A program made the translations under genes and the position numbers. Under the pieces are notes generated by a model, which did not search any database, was not told the origin of the DNA, and saw only the letters and a list, made by a program, of their open reading frames with translations. 64,000 bases of DNA, taken from contig CAVYRS010000001.1 in assembly GCA_963770995.1 (NCBI GenBank), positions 930,001 to 994,000 on the forward strand, written 5' to 3'. This document shows, piece after piece, positions 17,959 to 27,069 of this stretch. Numbering within the stretch: the first letter of the stretch is position 1; every line of letters starts with the position of its first letter. The DNA comes from CAVSWN01 sp963770995 (GTDB lineage: Bacteria > Acidobacteriota > Vicinamibacteria > Vicinamibacterales > CAVVIG01).

Positions 17959-19483
17959 ATGGACGACAAGATCATCGTCACCAACGGTGCGGCGCTGAAG
18001 GCGAAGTATGACAGCACCGGCCTCACCAAAATCGGCCAGGCCGTTGATGCGCTCATCAAGGCGGATGCCAAGCGTGGGATCAAGAGCCGGCTCGTCTTTC
18101 TCGACCGGGCTGCGACAATGAGCAGTTTCAACGGGAGCGCCGTCACCGATCCTGCCGATCCGAAGCAAAACAAGAATGCGATCGACGCCATCTTCCGCAA
18201 GGCCAACCCCGAATACCTGATGATTCTCGGCGCCATCGACGTGGTGCCGCATCAGGACATCAAGAACCCGGCGTTCGATCCTCCGGATGATCCGGACCCG
18301 AATGCCGACGGCGATCTGCCCTATGCATGCGACACGCCGTATTCGCGCGACATCGCGACCTTCAAGGGTCCGACCCGCGTCGTCGGGCGGCTGCCGGATC
18401 TGCATGGTGCAACGGGAAACCCCGCGTATCTGTTGCGGCTGCTTGCGACCGCGGCCAACTATCGATCGCGCAAGGCGACGGACTACGCGGCGTATTTCGG
18501 CCTCTCGACCCACTCATGGCGCAAGTCCACCGCCGAGAGCCTGTTCAATGTGTTTGGCGACAGTGACGCGCTCAACCTGGCGCCGCCGAGCGGGCCGGCG
18601 TTCTCGGCCAAGGCGCTGGCGCCGCTCGCGCATTTCATCAACTGCCACGGCGGCCAGTCCGATCCGACAGTTCTACGGCGAGAAGGGCAATTCGCAGCCG
18701 GTTTCGCTCACGAGCGATTCCATCGCCAAGAAGATCAAGCCCGGCACGGTGGCCGCGGTCGAATGCTGCTACGGCGCTGAGCTCTATGACTCGGTGACCC
18801 TGTCGGTCGCGATGCCGATCTGTCAGCGCTACCTCAACCGCGGCGCCTACGGCTATTTCGGCAGCAGCACCATTGCCTATGGCCCCGAGGAGGGTAACGG
18901 AGCAGCCGACCTGATCACCCAGTATTTCCTGCTGGCGCTGCTCGAAGGCGCGTCGCTTGGCCGGGCGGCCCTCACCGCCCGCCAGAGATTCGTTGAACAG
19001 GTCGGCGAGCTCGATCCGATGGACTTGAAGACACTCGGGCAGTTCAACCTGCTTGGCGATCCTTCCATTCATCCTGTGGTGATCGCCAGCCCGACGGAAG
19101 TGCCGAAGGGCGTTGATGTCGAGAAGAGCGAGCGCGACGAGCGGCAGCAGCGCCGCGCCAAGCTGCGTGCCGTCGGCGAGCTGTTGCAAAAGACCAAGCC
19201 GACCGCCTCGCAGAAGGCCAGGAAGGTTCGCAAATCACCGGCGGTACGGAAGGCCTTGGCCAATATCGCCCGCAAGGCAGGAATCGGAACCAGGAAGGAG
19301 TTCACAGCCTACAACGTGAAGATGCCGAAAGGCGTCCGGCGGCGCGGCACCAAGGCAGCGCCGGCGGCCTCCCGCTACTATGTCGCCGTCTATCGGCCTA
19401 GCGTCGACGACTATAGTGTCGCGGCCGTGGCGAAGGAAGTCGGCGGCCGCATCACCGGGTATCGCATCTACATGGAAAAGTAG
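17959..19483 (+). CDS. C25/gingipain-like (caspase-fold) cysteine peptidase, one frame break at about 18667
   Basis: A protein of about 507 aa, cytosolic as no signal peptide is seen. The ATG at 17959 is preceded by an excellent AGGGAGGG. Residues about 75-100 contain an MILGAIDVVPHQD strand. The catalytic dyad is visible: His230 in AHFINCHGG and Cys269/270 in VAAVECCYGAELYD, spaced about 39 residues as in clan CD peptidases. Next come FGSSTIAYGPEEG and LDPMDLKTLGQFNLLGDPSI, typical of C25-like domains. A Lys/Arg-rich stretch and a short C-terminal beta domain (ASRYYVAVYRP) follow. The frame changes at about 18667 between His and Cys; removing one A restores QFYGEKGNSQPVS. It is the first gene of a three-gene cassette. 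Confidence 0.8.
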
Positions 19484-19731
19484 TGGGTAGTCCGCAGCGA
19501 ATCGAAGGGATGACCGGCACCGTGGTGCGCGCACCGTTCGGCACCGGCAGCAAGAGTGAGCGGGAAGCGATCTGGCTGGACACCGGCGATCAGCGTCTGG
19601 TGTTGCGGCGAAAGGATGGCCCGACCTTCGGCGATCGGGCCCTCGACAAGTACGTGGGCAAGCGCGTGACGTGCGACGGCTTCATCGTCGGCTACTCTCT
19701 GCTCGCGGAACGCATCAAGCCCGTGTCCTAG
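19483..19731 (+). CDS. 82-aa beta-rich protein of peptidase-SGNH cassette
   Basis: A small protein of unknown function between the C25-like peptidase and the SGNH hydrolase. GTG at 19483 overlaps the peptidase stop by 1 bp; an ATG at 19510 (MTGTVVRAPFGTGSKSEREA) is an alternative start. The sequence alternates short strands (GTVVRAPFG, AIWLDTG, QRLVLRRK, KRVTCDGFIVGYSLLAERI), which looks like a small OB-fold or SH3-like barrel. No catalytic residues are apparent. Tight spacing suggests it works with its neighbours, perhaps as an adaptor, immunity or regulatory subunit; that is inference. Confidence 0.75.
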   Translation: MGSPQRIEGMTGTVVRAPFGTGSKSEREAIWLDTGDQRLVLRRKDGPTFGDRALDKYVGKRVTCDGFIVGYSLLAERIKPVS

Positions 19732-19774
19732 CCACGAGCCGGGCCAGTCCGGCGTTTCAAAACGGGGGAACCGG

Positions 19775-20869
19775 ATGGCAAAACGCGGCAGGGCTCGAAG
19801 GGCGGCGACCAAACGACGGGACAAGACGGCTGCAGCGCCTGCGGCCGGCCCCGTGACCCTCGAGGAGGCCAAGGCGCTTGCGCGCGCCAAGAAGCCCAAG
19901 CTCGCGTCAAAGGCCGCGCGCGCAAAGGTGGCGCCGCCGACGCCGGCGGCGGTGGGGGAGGAGCGCGAACGGCTTCGTGAGGAGCAGCGAGCGGAACGCT
20001 CACGCCGCATCCGCGACTACAAGGCGACGATGGAGATCATGAAACGCCGCGGCGCCCGGCCGCCGCGGCCGAAAGGCGGCGCCAAGCCCAAGGCGGGGAA
20101 GGTCAAGGCGAAGCCGGCTGCGGCATTCGCGCCGCTGCAGATTTTCGCTGAAGGCGACTCGTGGTTTGACTATCCGCCGTTCATCTTCAACGGCGGCATC
20201 ATTCCGCGCCTCGAAAGCAGGCTCGGCGTTCCGATCCTGAACCTGGCGAAGGCCGGCGATGAGGTCCGCTACATGCTCGGCGTAGAGGAGCGCATCATCC
20301 TCACCGAGCAATTCACCAACGGCTGTCCGGCAGGCGGCCCGTGGGATGTGCTGCTGTTCTCGGGCGGCGGCAACGACATCGTCGACAATCCGATGGCGAT
20401 GTGGGTGAAGGACTTCGATGCGACCGTTCCCCCGGCCAGCCTCATCGATCAGCCGCGCTTCGACGCGGCGCTGACACTCGTGCGTGCCGGCTACGAGGAC
20501 CTGATCACGTTGCGCAACACGCTCAGCCCGAACACGCACCTGATCTTCCAAGGGTATGACTACGCGATTCCCGACGGTCGAGGCATCTGCCATCTCGGTC
20601 CGTGGCTCAAGCCGACGTTCGACCTGCGCAACTTTCCGACGCGCGCCGCCGCGCAGGCGGTGGTCAAGGTCATGCTGCAGCAGTTTGCGGCCGTGCTGAC
20701 GGCGCTGGCCCAGCAGCCGCGCGTGACGTTCATCAATGGGCAGGGCACGCTGACACCGCAGCCCGCCTCCTGGCACAACGAGCTGCACCCGAACCGGGCG
20801 GGCTTCGACGCCTTCGCCGACCTGTTCCACGTCAAGCTGAAGCAACTGTTCCCCAACCGGGTGGCGTAG
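19775..20869 (+). CDS. SGNH/GDSL-like hydrolase with basic N-terminal extension
   Basis: A 364-aa protein preceded by GGGGGAA spaced before ATG 19775. Residues 1-115 are Lys/Arg/Ala-rich with a helical segment (EERERLREEQRAERSRRIRD), a likely nucleic-acid- or membrane-contacting tail. Residues 120-360 form an SGNH hydrolase: Ser129 in FAEGDSWFDYP, Gly161 in LNLAKAGDEVR, Asn200 in LLFSGGGNDIV and His338 in WHNELHPNRAGF. The usual block V D-x-x-H is N-E-L-H, so the catalytic Asp is replaced. Expected activity is an esterase or deacylase; substrate unknown. It is the last gene of the cassette, 43 bp after the small protein. Confidence 0.85.
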   Translation: MAKRGRARRAATKRRDKTAAAPAAGPVTLEEAKALARAKKPKLASKAARAKVAPPTPAAVGEERERLREEQRAERSRRIRDYKATMEIMKRRGARPPRPKGGAKPKAGKVKAKPAAAFAPLQIFAEGDSWFDYPPFIFNGGIIPRLESRLGVPILNLAKAGDEVRYMLGVEERIILTEQFTNGCPAGGPWDVLLFSGGGNDIVDNPMAMWVKDFDATVPPASLIDQPRFDAALTLVRAGYEDLITLRNTLSPNTHLIFQGYDYAIPDGRGICHLGPWLKPTFDLRNFPTRAAAQAVVKVMLQQFAAVLTALAQQPRVTFINGQGTLTPQPASWHNELHPNRAGFDAFADLFHVKLKQLFPNRVA

Positions 20870-21222
20870 CCGCTACTTGATCGCCCTCGGATTGACCTGA
20901 GTCGCCTGGTTCACTCGGGAGACCGGGTCCATCCCTGTCGCTTGACGGAGGGTTGGTGGTGAGCGGGGGGCGGGGAGCGTCTGATAAGGCTCGGTTCCGT
21001 AACGCGGCTTGAATCTCCTACGCTCGTTACCGCCGAGATCTACCCCAGGCGAGTGGCGTTGCGGGTTGTTGCTCCACAGAAGTCGGTGTTCTTACGACCG
21101 GAGGAGTGCGGAGCGAGCTGCCGTTCTTCGAAGCTGGCGGCGCCGGCGAACCCGAGCTCACCGCAGTCGCAGCGCTGGTAACTCGCCTCACGTTCAGGCT
21201 GAAATGAGCGCTGCGCCGCGAG
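20870..21222. other. intergenic region without supported gene
   Basis: About 350 bases following the cassette. No coding frame with a recognisable family and no repeat could be identified. The sequence probably includes the right junction of the inserted segment, but no target-site duplication is visible to me. Confidence 0.4.
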
Positions 21223-21521
21223 TCACCCGCGCCAGCAGGGCGCGCACGATCGGCGCGCCGAACATGCCTGTCGACACCCGCGGGGATTCAGCCTGAGCGT
21301 GACTGTCGTCTTGAACGTCGACCCGTCCGGGTTCCAGATCTCGGCGCGATGGTCACCACGGTCCTGGAGACGCCGACGAGGCGATGGCTCTTGAACGAGG
21401 CGTGCGGGTGGTTGACGGCGCTCATGTAGCGAAACAGTGTGTCGGTCGTCGCGTCGAACGTCGCGACCCCGTTTTTCCTTGTAGCGCACGACATTCTTCG
21501 ACGCCGACTCGGGTCATTCAC
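21223..21521 (-). pseudogene. SRPBCC-family protein remnant
   Basis: Pieces of a START-like SRPBCC protein occur in two frames: VRYKEK, then NGVATFDATTDTLFRYMSAV and HASFKSHRLVGVSRTVVTIA, then in the first frame again AEIWNPDGSTFKTTVTLRLN. Intact homologues carry these blocks in one frame. The N-terminal half is missing, and at least two frame changes lie within 250 bp. A decayed gene between the cassette and the SLOG-like gene. Confidence 0.65.
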
Positions 21522-21612
21522 GATGAGGTGGCGACCCTAGGGGATGCGTCACGAGGAGGAGCGGGACCACCACGTCGGCACGAAGTACATGGCGCCAAGG
21601 CTGCCTGGCGCA

Positions 21613-22173
21613 TCACGCGGGGAACGAACGAACGTAAAGCTGTTCGATGGCCCGGCGGCCGTTCGGTTGGAGGCTGCGCGTCCCCGTTCCGGTAAAGTGG
21701 GGATGCGTGACGATCGGGCTCGCGTCCGCACCGAGCGGTTGCCACTCGCTGCCGCCCCATCGGAACCACGCGTCTTTGCTCTGGTCGAAGACGTGCAACG
21801 CCTTGTTGCACAGCTTTGCGAACTCGGCCCCCCAGCCCGTTCCGCCCCTCACGGTGTTATCCGGCAGGATCGCTCCGATAACATATATCTGCTGGCCGGA
21901 GTTCACCTGGTACCACAAGGTCTGCAGGACCTTCCGGATAGTGATGCCCTCGGCATACCGCCGGTTCATGAGCCTGGACACGTACTCGAGACTGACGTCG
22001 CCCGCCTGCAGCTCCTCATGATTGAGCGCGCGGAGGCCGCGCCGCCGAACCTGCTGATGACCTTCAAAAGTGAAGTTCACTTCTTCAATGCCGTGGCGTT
22101 CGGCGCACGCGCCGAACTCGGCTTCGGCGCCGGCCGCGCCGCCGCTGAACAGGATGCAGTCCGCTGGATTCAT
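21613..22173 (-). CDS. SLOG-like Rossmann-fold protein
   Basis: A 186-aa cytosolic protein. The N-terminal LFSGGAAGAEAEFGACAERH resembles the glycine-rich phosphate-binding loop of SLOG/LOG-DprA-type nucleotide-binding folds (SGGAxGAD/E). The later block VIGAILPDNTVRGGTGWGAE has the second glycine-rich signature, followed by LHVFDQSKDAWF. The C-terminal part (WQPLGADASPIV...) is conserved-looking but unassigned. No partner domain is fused. SLOG proteins bind or cleave nucleotide-derived ligands and some act in defence modules; role here is unknown. Confidence 0.65.
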   Translation of the reverse strand: MNPADCILFSGGAAGAEAEFGACAERHGIEEVNFTFEGHQQVRRRGLRALNHEELQAGDVSLEYVSRLMNRRYAEGITIRKVLQTLWYQVNSGQQIYVIGAILPDNTVRGGTGWGAEFAKLCNKALHVFDQSKDAWFRWGGSEWQPLGADASPIVTHPHFTGTGTRSLQPNGRRAIEQLYVRSFPA

Positions 22174-22355
22174 AAGACCTGTGCTGATGAGTCACGTGAC
22201 ATGGGTGTGCAGTCTCGCTATGGTGTCATCGACATCCCTGTCTGGCAACTGTTGAACGCGGCGCTCAACGATACGTCGGTCGTGAACGGTGCGGCAGTGC
22301 AAACGCGCGGGAATCGGCTAGGATTGAAGCGGAAGCGAAAGGTCGAGACGAGGGC

Positions 22356-22727
22356 ATGATTGATCTGCAGGACGCGGTGAATCTGCTGAAGGCGAAACGG
22401 AAAGAGCTCGCCGATCAGCTGGATGCGGTCGACAAGGCACTCGCCGCGTTGGCCGGTCTCGCTGGCGACGGTTCCGCCACCCCGGGGAAGAATCCTGCAG
22501 CAACGACTGAAACGGACCCACGCATCGTCCTTCCGACACGGCTCACCCCCAGGCGGACTTTGAGCGACGAACACAAGCACGCCATGAGTGAAGGCCGGCG
22601 GAAGGCACGCCATTCGAAGGCCGCGGCCGCAGGCCTTGCCAGAGTACTGAGCGATCAGGCGCCCGGGCTGGCACCCACGTCGAGTGCCGACGGTCGGCAA
22701 CCCCGACTCGTGAAACGGACCCGATGA
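22356..22727 (+). CDS. coiled-coil/basic small protein
   Basis: A 123-aa protein preceded by GACGAGG before ATG 22356. Residues 1-36 form a heptad-rich helix (DLQDAVNLLKAKRKELADQL then DAVDKALAALAG). A disordered Ala/Thr/Pro linker follows, then a basic segment TLSDEHKHAMSEGRRKARHS and another disordered tail. The layout (dimerising coil plus basic helix) resembles small nucleoid-associated or DNA-binding proteins, but no named family is recognised. It is divergent from the SLOG-like gene 182 bp away. Confidence 0.6.
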   Translation: MIDLQDAVNLLKAKRKELADQLDAVDKALAALAGLAGDGSATPGKNPAATTETDPRIVLPTRLTPRRTLSDEHKHAMSEGRRKARHSKAAAAGLARVLSDQAPGLAPTSSADGRQPRLVKRTR

Positions 22728-22832
22728 CGTCGTTCCACCCGCAGCCTTGACCGACGACGTGTTCACCCCATCGACATCGTCCTCATCGACGTGCCGCAGC
22801 CGTAAAGCTACTTACTTCGGGTCAATATCCAG

Positions 22833-23336
22833 CTATCGCCCGTGATCCCCCTCGCGAGGCGATGGAACCGGCCGTCCCGCTGCGCGAAATGGAGCTGTAA
22901 CGGCGAGCGCCCCCCAGACGAGGGCGAGGCCAAGGTATTCCGTCAGCTCGAACGGCCCGATGGCGCTCACGGTCCAGTCGTACGTCATTGCTGCGCCGAA
23001 TGCGATCGTGTTGCCGACCAGCAGCGCCCACCATGCCCAACCGTCACCACGACGGAAGGCCGTGGCAGCGACGGCAATCGCCAGCAGCCCGAACGCCACG
23101 ATGTAGGCGCCGTACACCCGGAAGAGCACCGTCATGAATGCGGTGGTCATCGGAGACGTCCCTGTGAGTTCTGACCATGAGCTCTTGGTGAAGCTCTCGT
23201 ACCCGGCCGTCAGGATTGGTGCGGAGCCTGGCCCTTGCAAATGTTCCGGCGCCAGAGCCGCCATCATGCCCCAGGCGAGCAATCCCGCATCGGCAATCAC
23301 CATCACGAGCCAGGCCACGCGCCGTAGTCGCTTCAT
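22833..23336 (-). CDS. four-helix membrane protein, unknown function
   Basis: A 167-aa inner-membrane protein. The ATG at 23336 is preceded by AGGAGGGGG and is preferred over an upstream in-frame start at 23357. Four hydrophobic helices lie at roughly residues 5-30 (VAWLVMVIADAGLLAWGMMA), 65-90, 95-120 and 125-150. The loop after the first helix holds a conserved-looking stretch (SFTKSSWSELTGTSP). No operon partner is evident. Confidence 0.75.
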   Translation of the reverse strand: MKRLRRVAWLVMVIADAGLLAWGMMAALAPEHLQGPGSAPILTAGYESFTKSSWSELTGTSPMTTAFMTVLFRVYGAYIVAFGLLAIAVAATAFRRGDGWAWWALLVGNTIAFGAAMTYDWTVSAIGPFELTEYLGLALVWGALAVTAPFRAAGRPVPSPREGDHGR

Positions 23337-23506
23337 GCCCCCTCCTGCCGCTGACACATTTCCAGCAGGCGATTGGAGCGGTTTAATCTTCGGCCGCGAC
23401 GACAGGCACTGGAACGGGAAGGCTAACGCGCTGATTGCCGATCAGTTGGCGCCATACATCGAAGAGAGCAGGACGAGATGAGCGCGCACAAGACGAGGCC
23501 GGGCGT

Positions 23507-24574
23507 GTGCGCGACGTGATCACCTTCAACGTCGTCTTCACGCCAGGCTTGGTCGGCCGGCTACTGCCGTTTGCGCTGTCGCTGTTGCAGGGATCGGGTG
23601 TCCGCGTTCGGGTCGTCGCCAACGGCTGCGGCTCGGATGAAATCGATTTGATGCGCGCCGCCACAAGGGTGGACGAGCGCATCTCCCAGTTCGTTCTTCC
23701 CAACAGGAACCCGATTGAGCACGGACAGGCGCTCAACCGTCTGTTCGAGGCCTTCGACGAGCCGCATTTCGCGATCGCCGACTCCGACCTGATCGCCGAC
23801 GGGGATTTCATGGACACCTTGCAGCCGATCCCTCCCGGCACGGCGATGTTCTCGGGGACGCCGGTATGGGTCGCCGACGACGATGCCGGCCTGCTTGCAG
23901 GGGCCACAGTTCTGAGCGGCCGTCACCGCGCCCTCGCTGACGGGACCCCGATCGGCTGCACCTATCTCGCCGTTTATGAGCGTGCCACCATCGAGCCGCT
24001 CTGGCGTCGGGCGCCGAGAGGCTTCGGCGTGCATTTTCGCCACATGCTTCCCAGAGAGATGAAGACTGCATTCTCGGAGCGCGGCTGGCGTTTCCGGCTG
24101 TTCGACAGTTGCCGTGTGGTCAACCTCCTGCTTCTCGTCGACGGCCACCGCCTCCAGTACCGAGCCATTCCCGAAGTCCACCATGTTGGCGGGTACAGCG
24201 CCCGGGAGTTCGAGAGCCGCGGCGCTGGGCTGAGGAACCTGATCAGACTGCTGCGCTGGAGCGAAGAGCGCTCGCTTCAGCGGATCGTCGACGGACTGTC
24301 GATCAGGCTGTGCAACCAGTGGCAGCGCGATCCACGGCGCGCGCGCATGAACCGGACCCGTCGCGTCGTGCTCGCCTACGTGGACGTCGCGCTTGACGCG
24401 ATTCTCGCCGGTCGGCCCACGCCACCGGCCCCCTTCACCGGCTCGGTCGACGTGGACCGGAGGGTCGCAGCTCTCGTCTCGGCGCTGGAGGCGCGTTACC
24501 CGTCAGCGCTGTCCGCGCTGATCAAGGCGAGGCAGGAGCTGGCTCTGGACCGATCCGGCAATCAGGTAGCATAA
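23507..24574 (+). CDS. GT-A-like glycosyltransferase
   Basis: A protein of about 355 aa. I prefer the GTG at 23507 (VRDVITFNVVFTPGLVGRLL); an in-frame upstream start at 23435 adds 24 unlikely residues. The N-terminal half has a nucleotide-diphospho-sugar transferase pattern: RVRVVANGCGSDEIDLM, LNRLFEAFDEPHFAIADSDL with an acidic DSD motif in the metal-binding position, and FSGTPVWVADD. A histidine-rich acceptor-side block (RAIPEVHHVGGYSA) lies near residue 230. It is the first of four genes that look like a glycan or surface-modification cluster. Confidence 0.6.
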   Translation: MRDVITFNVVFTPGLVGRLLPFALSLLQGSGVRVRVVANGCGSDEIDLMRAATRVDERISQFVLPNRNPIEHGQALNRLFEAFDEPHFAIADSDLIADGDFMDTLQPIPPGTAMFSGTPVWVADDDAGLLAGATVLSGRHRALADGTPIGCTYLAVYERATIEPLWRRAPRGFGVHFRHMLPREMKTAFSERGWRFRLFDSCRVVNLLLLVDGHRLQYRAIPEVHHVGGYSAREFESRGAGLRNLIRLLRWSEERSLQRIVDGLSIRLCNQWQRDPRRARMNRTRRVVLAYVDVALDAILAGRPTPPAPFTGSVDVDRRVAALVSALEARYPSALSALIKARQELALDRSGNQVA

Positions 24575-24624
24575 CGTCCCAACATGTGCCATTCGGGAAG
24601 TCTTCGGCCATCTGACGGGCGCTC

Positions 24625-25557
24625 GTGAGCGAGTTCCGCGTCGGGCTCGTGGGCTGCGGCCTCCTCGCCGAGAGGGGCTACGTTCCCGCCCTCCGGCGCG
24701 CACGAGGCGTGAGGCTGGCGGCAGTCGCCGACCCCGTCGCGACACGATGCGAACGCGTCGCGGCGAGCCTCCCGCGGTACTCAAGCGCCGCCGAGCTCGT
24801 CGCGTCGCGGAACGTCGACGGTCTGGTGCTGGCGACACCCGTCGCGACGCACCTCGCCGACGCACGGATCGCGGCGCGGGCCGGGCTGGCGACGCTCGTG
24901 GAGAAGCCGCCGGCCTCCGACGCCGCCGAGGCCGCCGCGCTCGCGGCACTCGATCCGCTTCCGGCGATCGGGTTCAACCTTCGCTTCGATCCCGACCTCC
25001 GCCGGCTGCGCGACGCTGTGCCAGAACGCGCACGGGTCCATCTGACGATCCAGCTCCACCACGCCGTCGGTTCCTGGCCGTCCTACGTTGTTGCTGACGA
25101 CGCCCTGCTGCGGCTCGGTCCGCATCTCGTCGATCTCGCGCGCTGGCTGACCGGCGGGGAGATCGTGCGCGTGCGAAGCGTCCGCCTCACACCGACTCAG
25201 GCCGTGCTCGACATGGAAGGCGACCGCGGTGCGACCCGCATCTCGTGCGCCACCGAGCTGCCGCCGGCGAGCAGGATCGAGCTGCGCGACGACGACGGCA
25301 GCGTGATACTTTCGCACGCGGGGCCGTCACCTCTGCGGCGCATCTTCCGGCGGCTGATCGGCGGAACGGCGCTCGTGCGATGTCTCGTGCCGCAGCTGGA
25401 GGCGTTCGCGGCGCGTGCGCGCGGCCGCCCGCAGACGCTGCTCGCCACGGCCGTTGACGGGCTCGCGGTCATGTCCGCGATCGACGCCGCCCGGCGCTCG
25501 GCCGGGAGCGGCGGCAACTGGTGCCCGATCGAGACGGCGACAACTGGGGTTCTCTGA
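24625..25557 (+). CDS. Gfo/Idh/MocA-family NAD(P)-dependent oxidoreductase
   Basis: A 310-aa enzyme. The N-terminal Rossmann fold starts FRVGLVGCGLLAERGYVPAL (GxGxxxE/G type), then ADPVATRCERVA, ATPVATHLADARIA and the family EKP motif (LVEKPPASDAAEAAAL). The C-terminal beta domain has HLVDLARWLTGGEI, the usual His-Asp helix. Such enzymes oxidise or reduce sugars, often nucleotide-linked. The GTG start at 24625 is 50 bp after the glycosyltransferase, and the stop overlaps the next start (TGATG). Confidence 0.88.
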   Translation: MSEFRVGLVGCGLLAERGYVPALRRARGVRLAAVADPVATRCERVAASLPRYSSAAELVASRNVDGLVLATPVATHLADARIAARAGLATLVEKPPASDAAEAAALAALDPLPAIGFNLRFDPDLRRLRDAVPERARVHLTIQLHHAVGSWPSYVVADDALLRLGPHLVDLARWLTGGEIVRVRSVRLTPTQAVLDMEGDRGATRISCATELPPASRIELRDDDGSVILSHAGPSPLRRIFRRLIGGTALVRCLVPQLEAFAARARGRPQTLLATAVDGLAVMSAIDAARRSAGSGGNWCPIETATTGVL

Positions 25558-27051
25558 TGCTCGCGCTGCTTCAGATCGATGCGACGAACGTGGGCCTCCT
25601 CGAGCGGCTCCTCGAGCAGGGCCGCATGCCCGCGCTGGCCGGACTGCGGTCGCGAGGCACGTGGACGATGCTCGGGCGTTCGACGCCGCTCTTCGTCGAA
25701 GCGGGCGGCTACGTCACGGCGTACAGCGGCGTCGAGATCGAGGAGCATGGGATCTACTCCGCGTTTCAGTGGAGCGCCTCGGAACAGCGGATCCGGTTCT
25801 TCGACGAGCTGCCGGCGCCACGCGCCGTGTGGGAGCGGCTGAGCCGGACCGGTGCGCGCTCGCTGGTGATCGATCAGTACGAAAGCTGGATCCCGCGCGA
25901 GACCGCCGGGCTGCAGATGTTGAACGGCTGGCAATTCAGACACAAGCTGACGTCTCCGGTCTCGACGCCGCGCCGCGACAACCGGATCCTGGAGCGCACG
26001 TTCGGCCGCGGGCCGAGCATGGAGTTTCCCGTACGGTCGCCCTTCTTCGTCGACGCTCAAACGCCTGATCGGCCTCTTCCATGGTGCTGCGGGCCGGCTT
26101 GCCGACGCCGCGGAAGCAGCGCTGGCGAAAGAAAAGTTCGACCTCGTGTGGCTGACATTCGCAGGCCCTCACCAGGCTGGGCACTACCTGGGTGGCAGCC
26201 TTGATGGGATTGGGTCTCCGAGCGAGGACCACGCACAACTCGAGGACGTCTATGCCACGGTCGACGACGGCCTCCGGCGGGTTCTTGCCGCGCTCCCGGA
26301 CGATGCCGATGTGATCGCGTTTGCACCACTCGGAATGACCGCGAACCGAAGCCGGACCGATCTGTTGCCGCGGATGCTGGCCGCGGTCCTCTCGGGATCG
26401 GCGACCAGGACAGGGACCGTGCCGGGAGGCTGGATTTGGCGCGCGCGCGCGCTGGCGCCGGCGGAGTTGCGTGCCGCGGTGACACGGCCGCTGCCGGCGC
26501 CGCTGGTGCGAAACCTCACGGCGCGCTTGCATCTGCGCGGTGTCGATTGGGGCGCCACCAGGGCGTTCGCGTTGCCAGGCGATCACAGCGGTTACGTTCG
26601 GGTCAACGTCCGGGGACGCGAACGCGATGGAATCGTCGACCCGAACGACGTGGAGGCGCTCATGAATGAGCTGACGGAGGGCCTCGCGACGTTCCATGAG
26701 GAAGACGGTGCGCCGGTGGTCGCGGCCGTGCATCGCATCGCGGAGGAGCTCGGGCCCGGAGCGCGAATCACCCAGCTGCCAGACCTGGTCGTGGAATGGA
26801 GCGCGCGCCCCAGCGTTGGGACGACGCGCGTCCACTCTCCGCGCTTCGGTACCATCGTCCGGCACGGCAACGGGAGCGCACGCCCGGGTAACCACACACC
26901 CGAGGCGTGGGCGGTGATCGCGCCCGGCAAGGCCGTCCCTCGGGCGCAGTCCAGGCCGCCGATGATCACGGACATCGCGGCTACTGCATGCTGGCTGCTC
27001 GGAGGAGATATGACGGGCCTCGCGGGAGAGCCGTTGCTCGACCCGGCCTAG
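25557..27051 (+). CDS. alkaline-phosphatase/type I phosphodiesterase-fold protein (frame break near 26060)
   Basis: A protein of about 498 residues that belongs to the nucleotide pyrophosphatase/phosphodiesterase superfamily. It starts LALLQIDATNVGLLERLLEQ with the strand-end Asp used as metal ligand. TMLGRSTPLFVEAGGYVTAY is in the position of the nucleophile helix. After a one-base frame change near 26060 the second part continues LIGLFHGAAGRLADAA, then WLTFAGPHQAGHYLGG, FAPLGM, the ALPGDHSGYVRVNV block and a C-terminal TDIAATACWLLGGDM typical of these enzymes. It is coupled to the oxidoreductase upstream. Likely transfers or removes phosphate-linked groups on a glycan. Confidence 0.75.
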
Positions 27052-27069
27052 CGTCGACGAGACAAGCCG

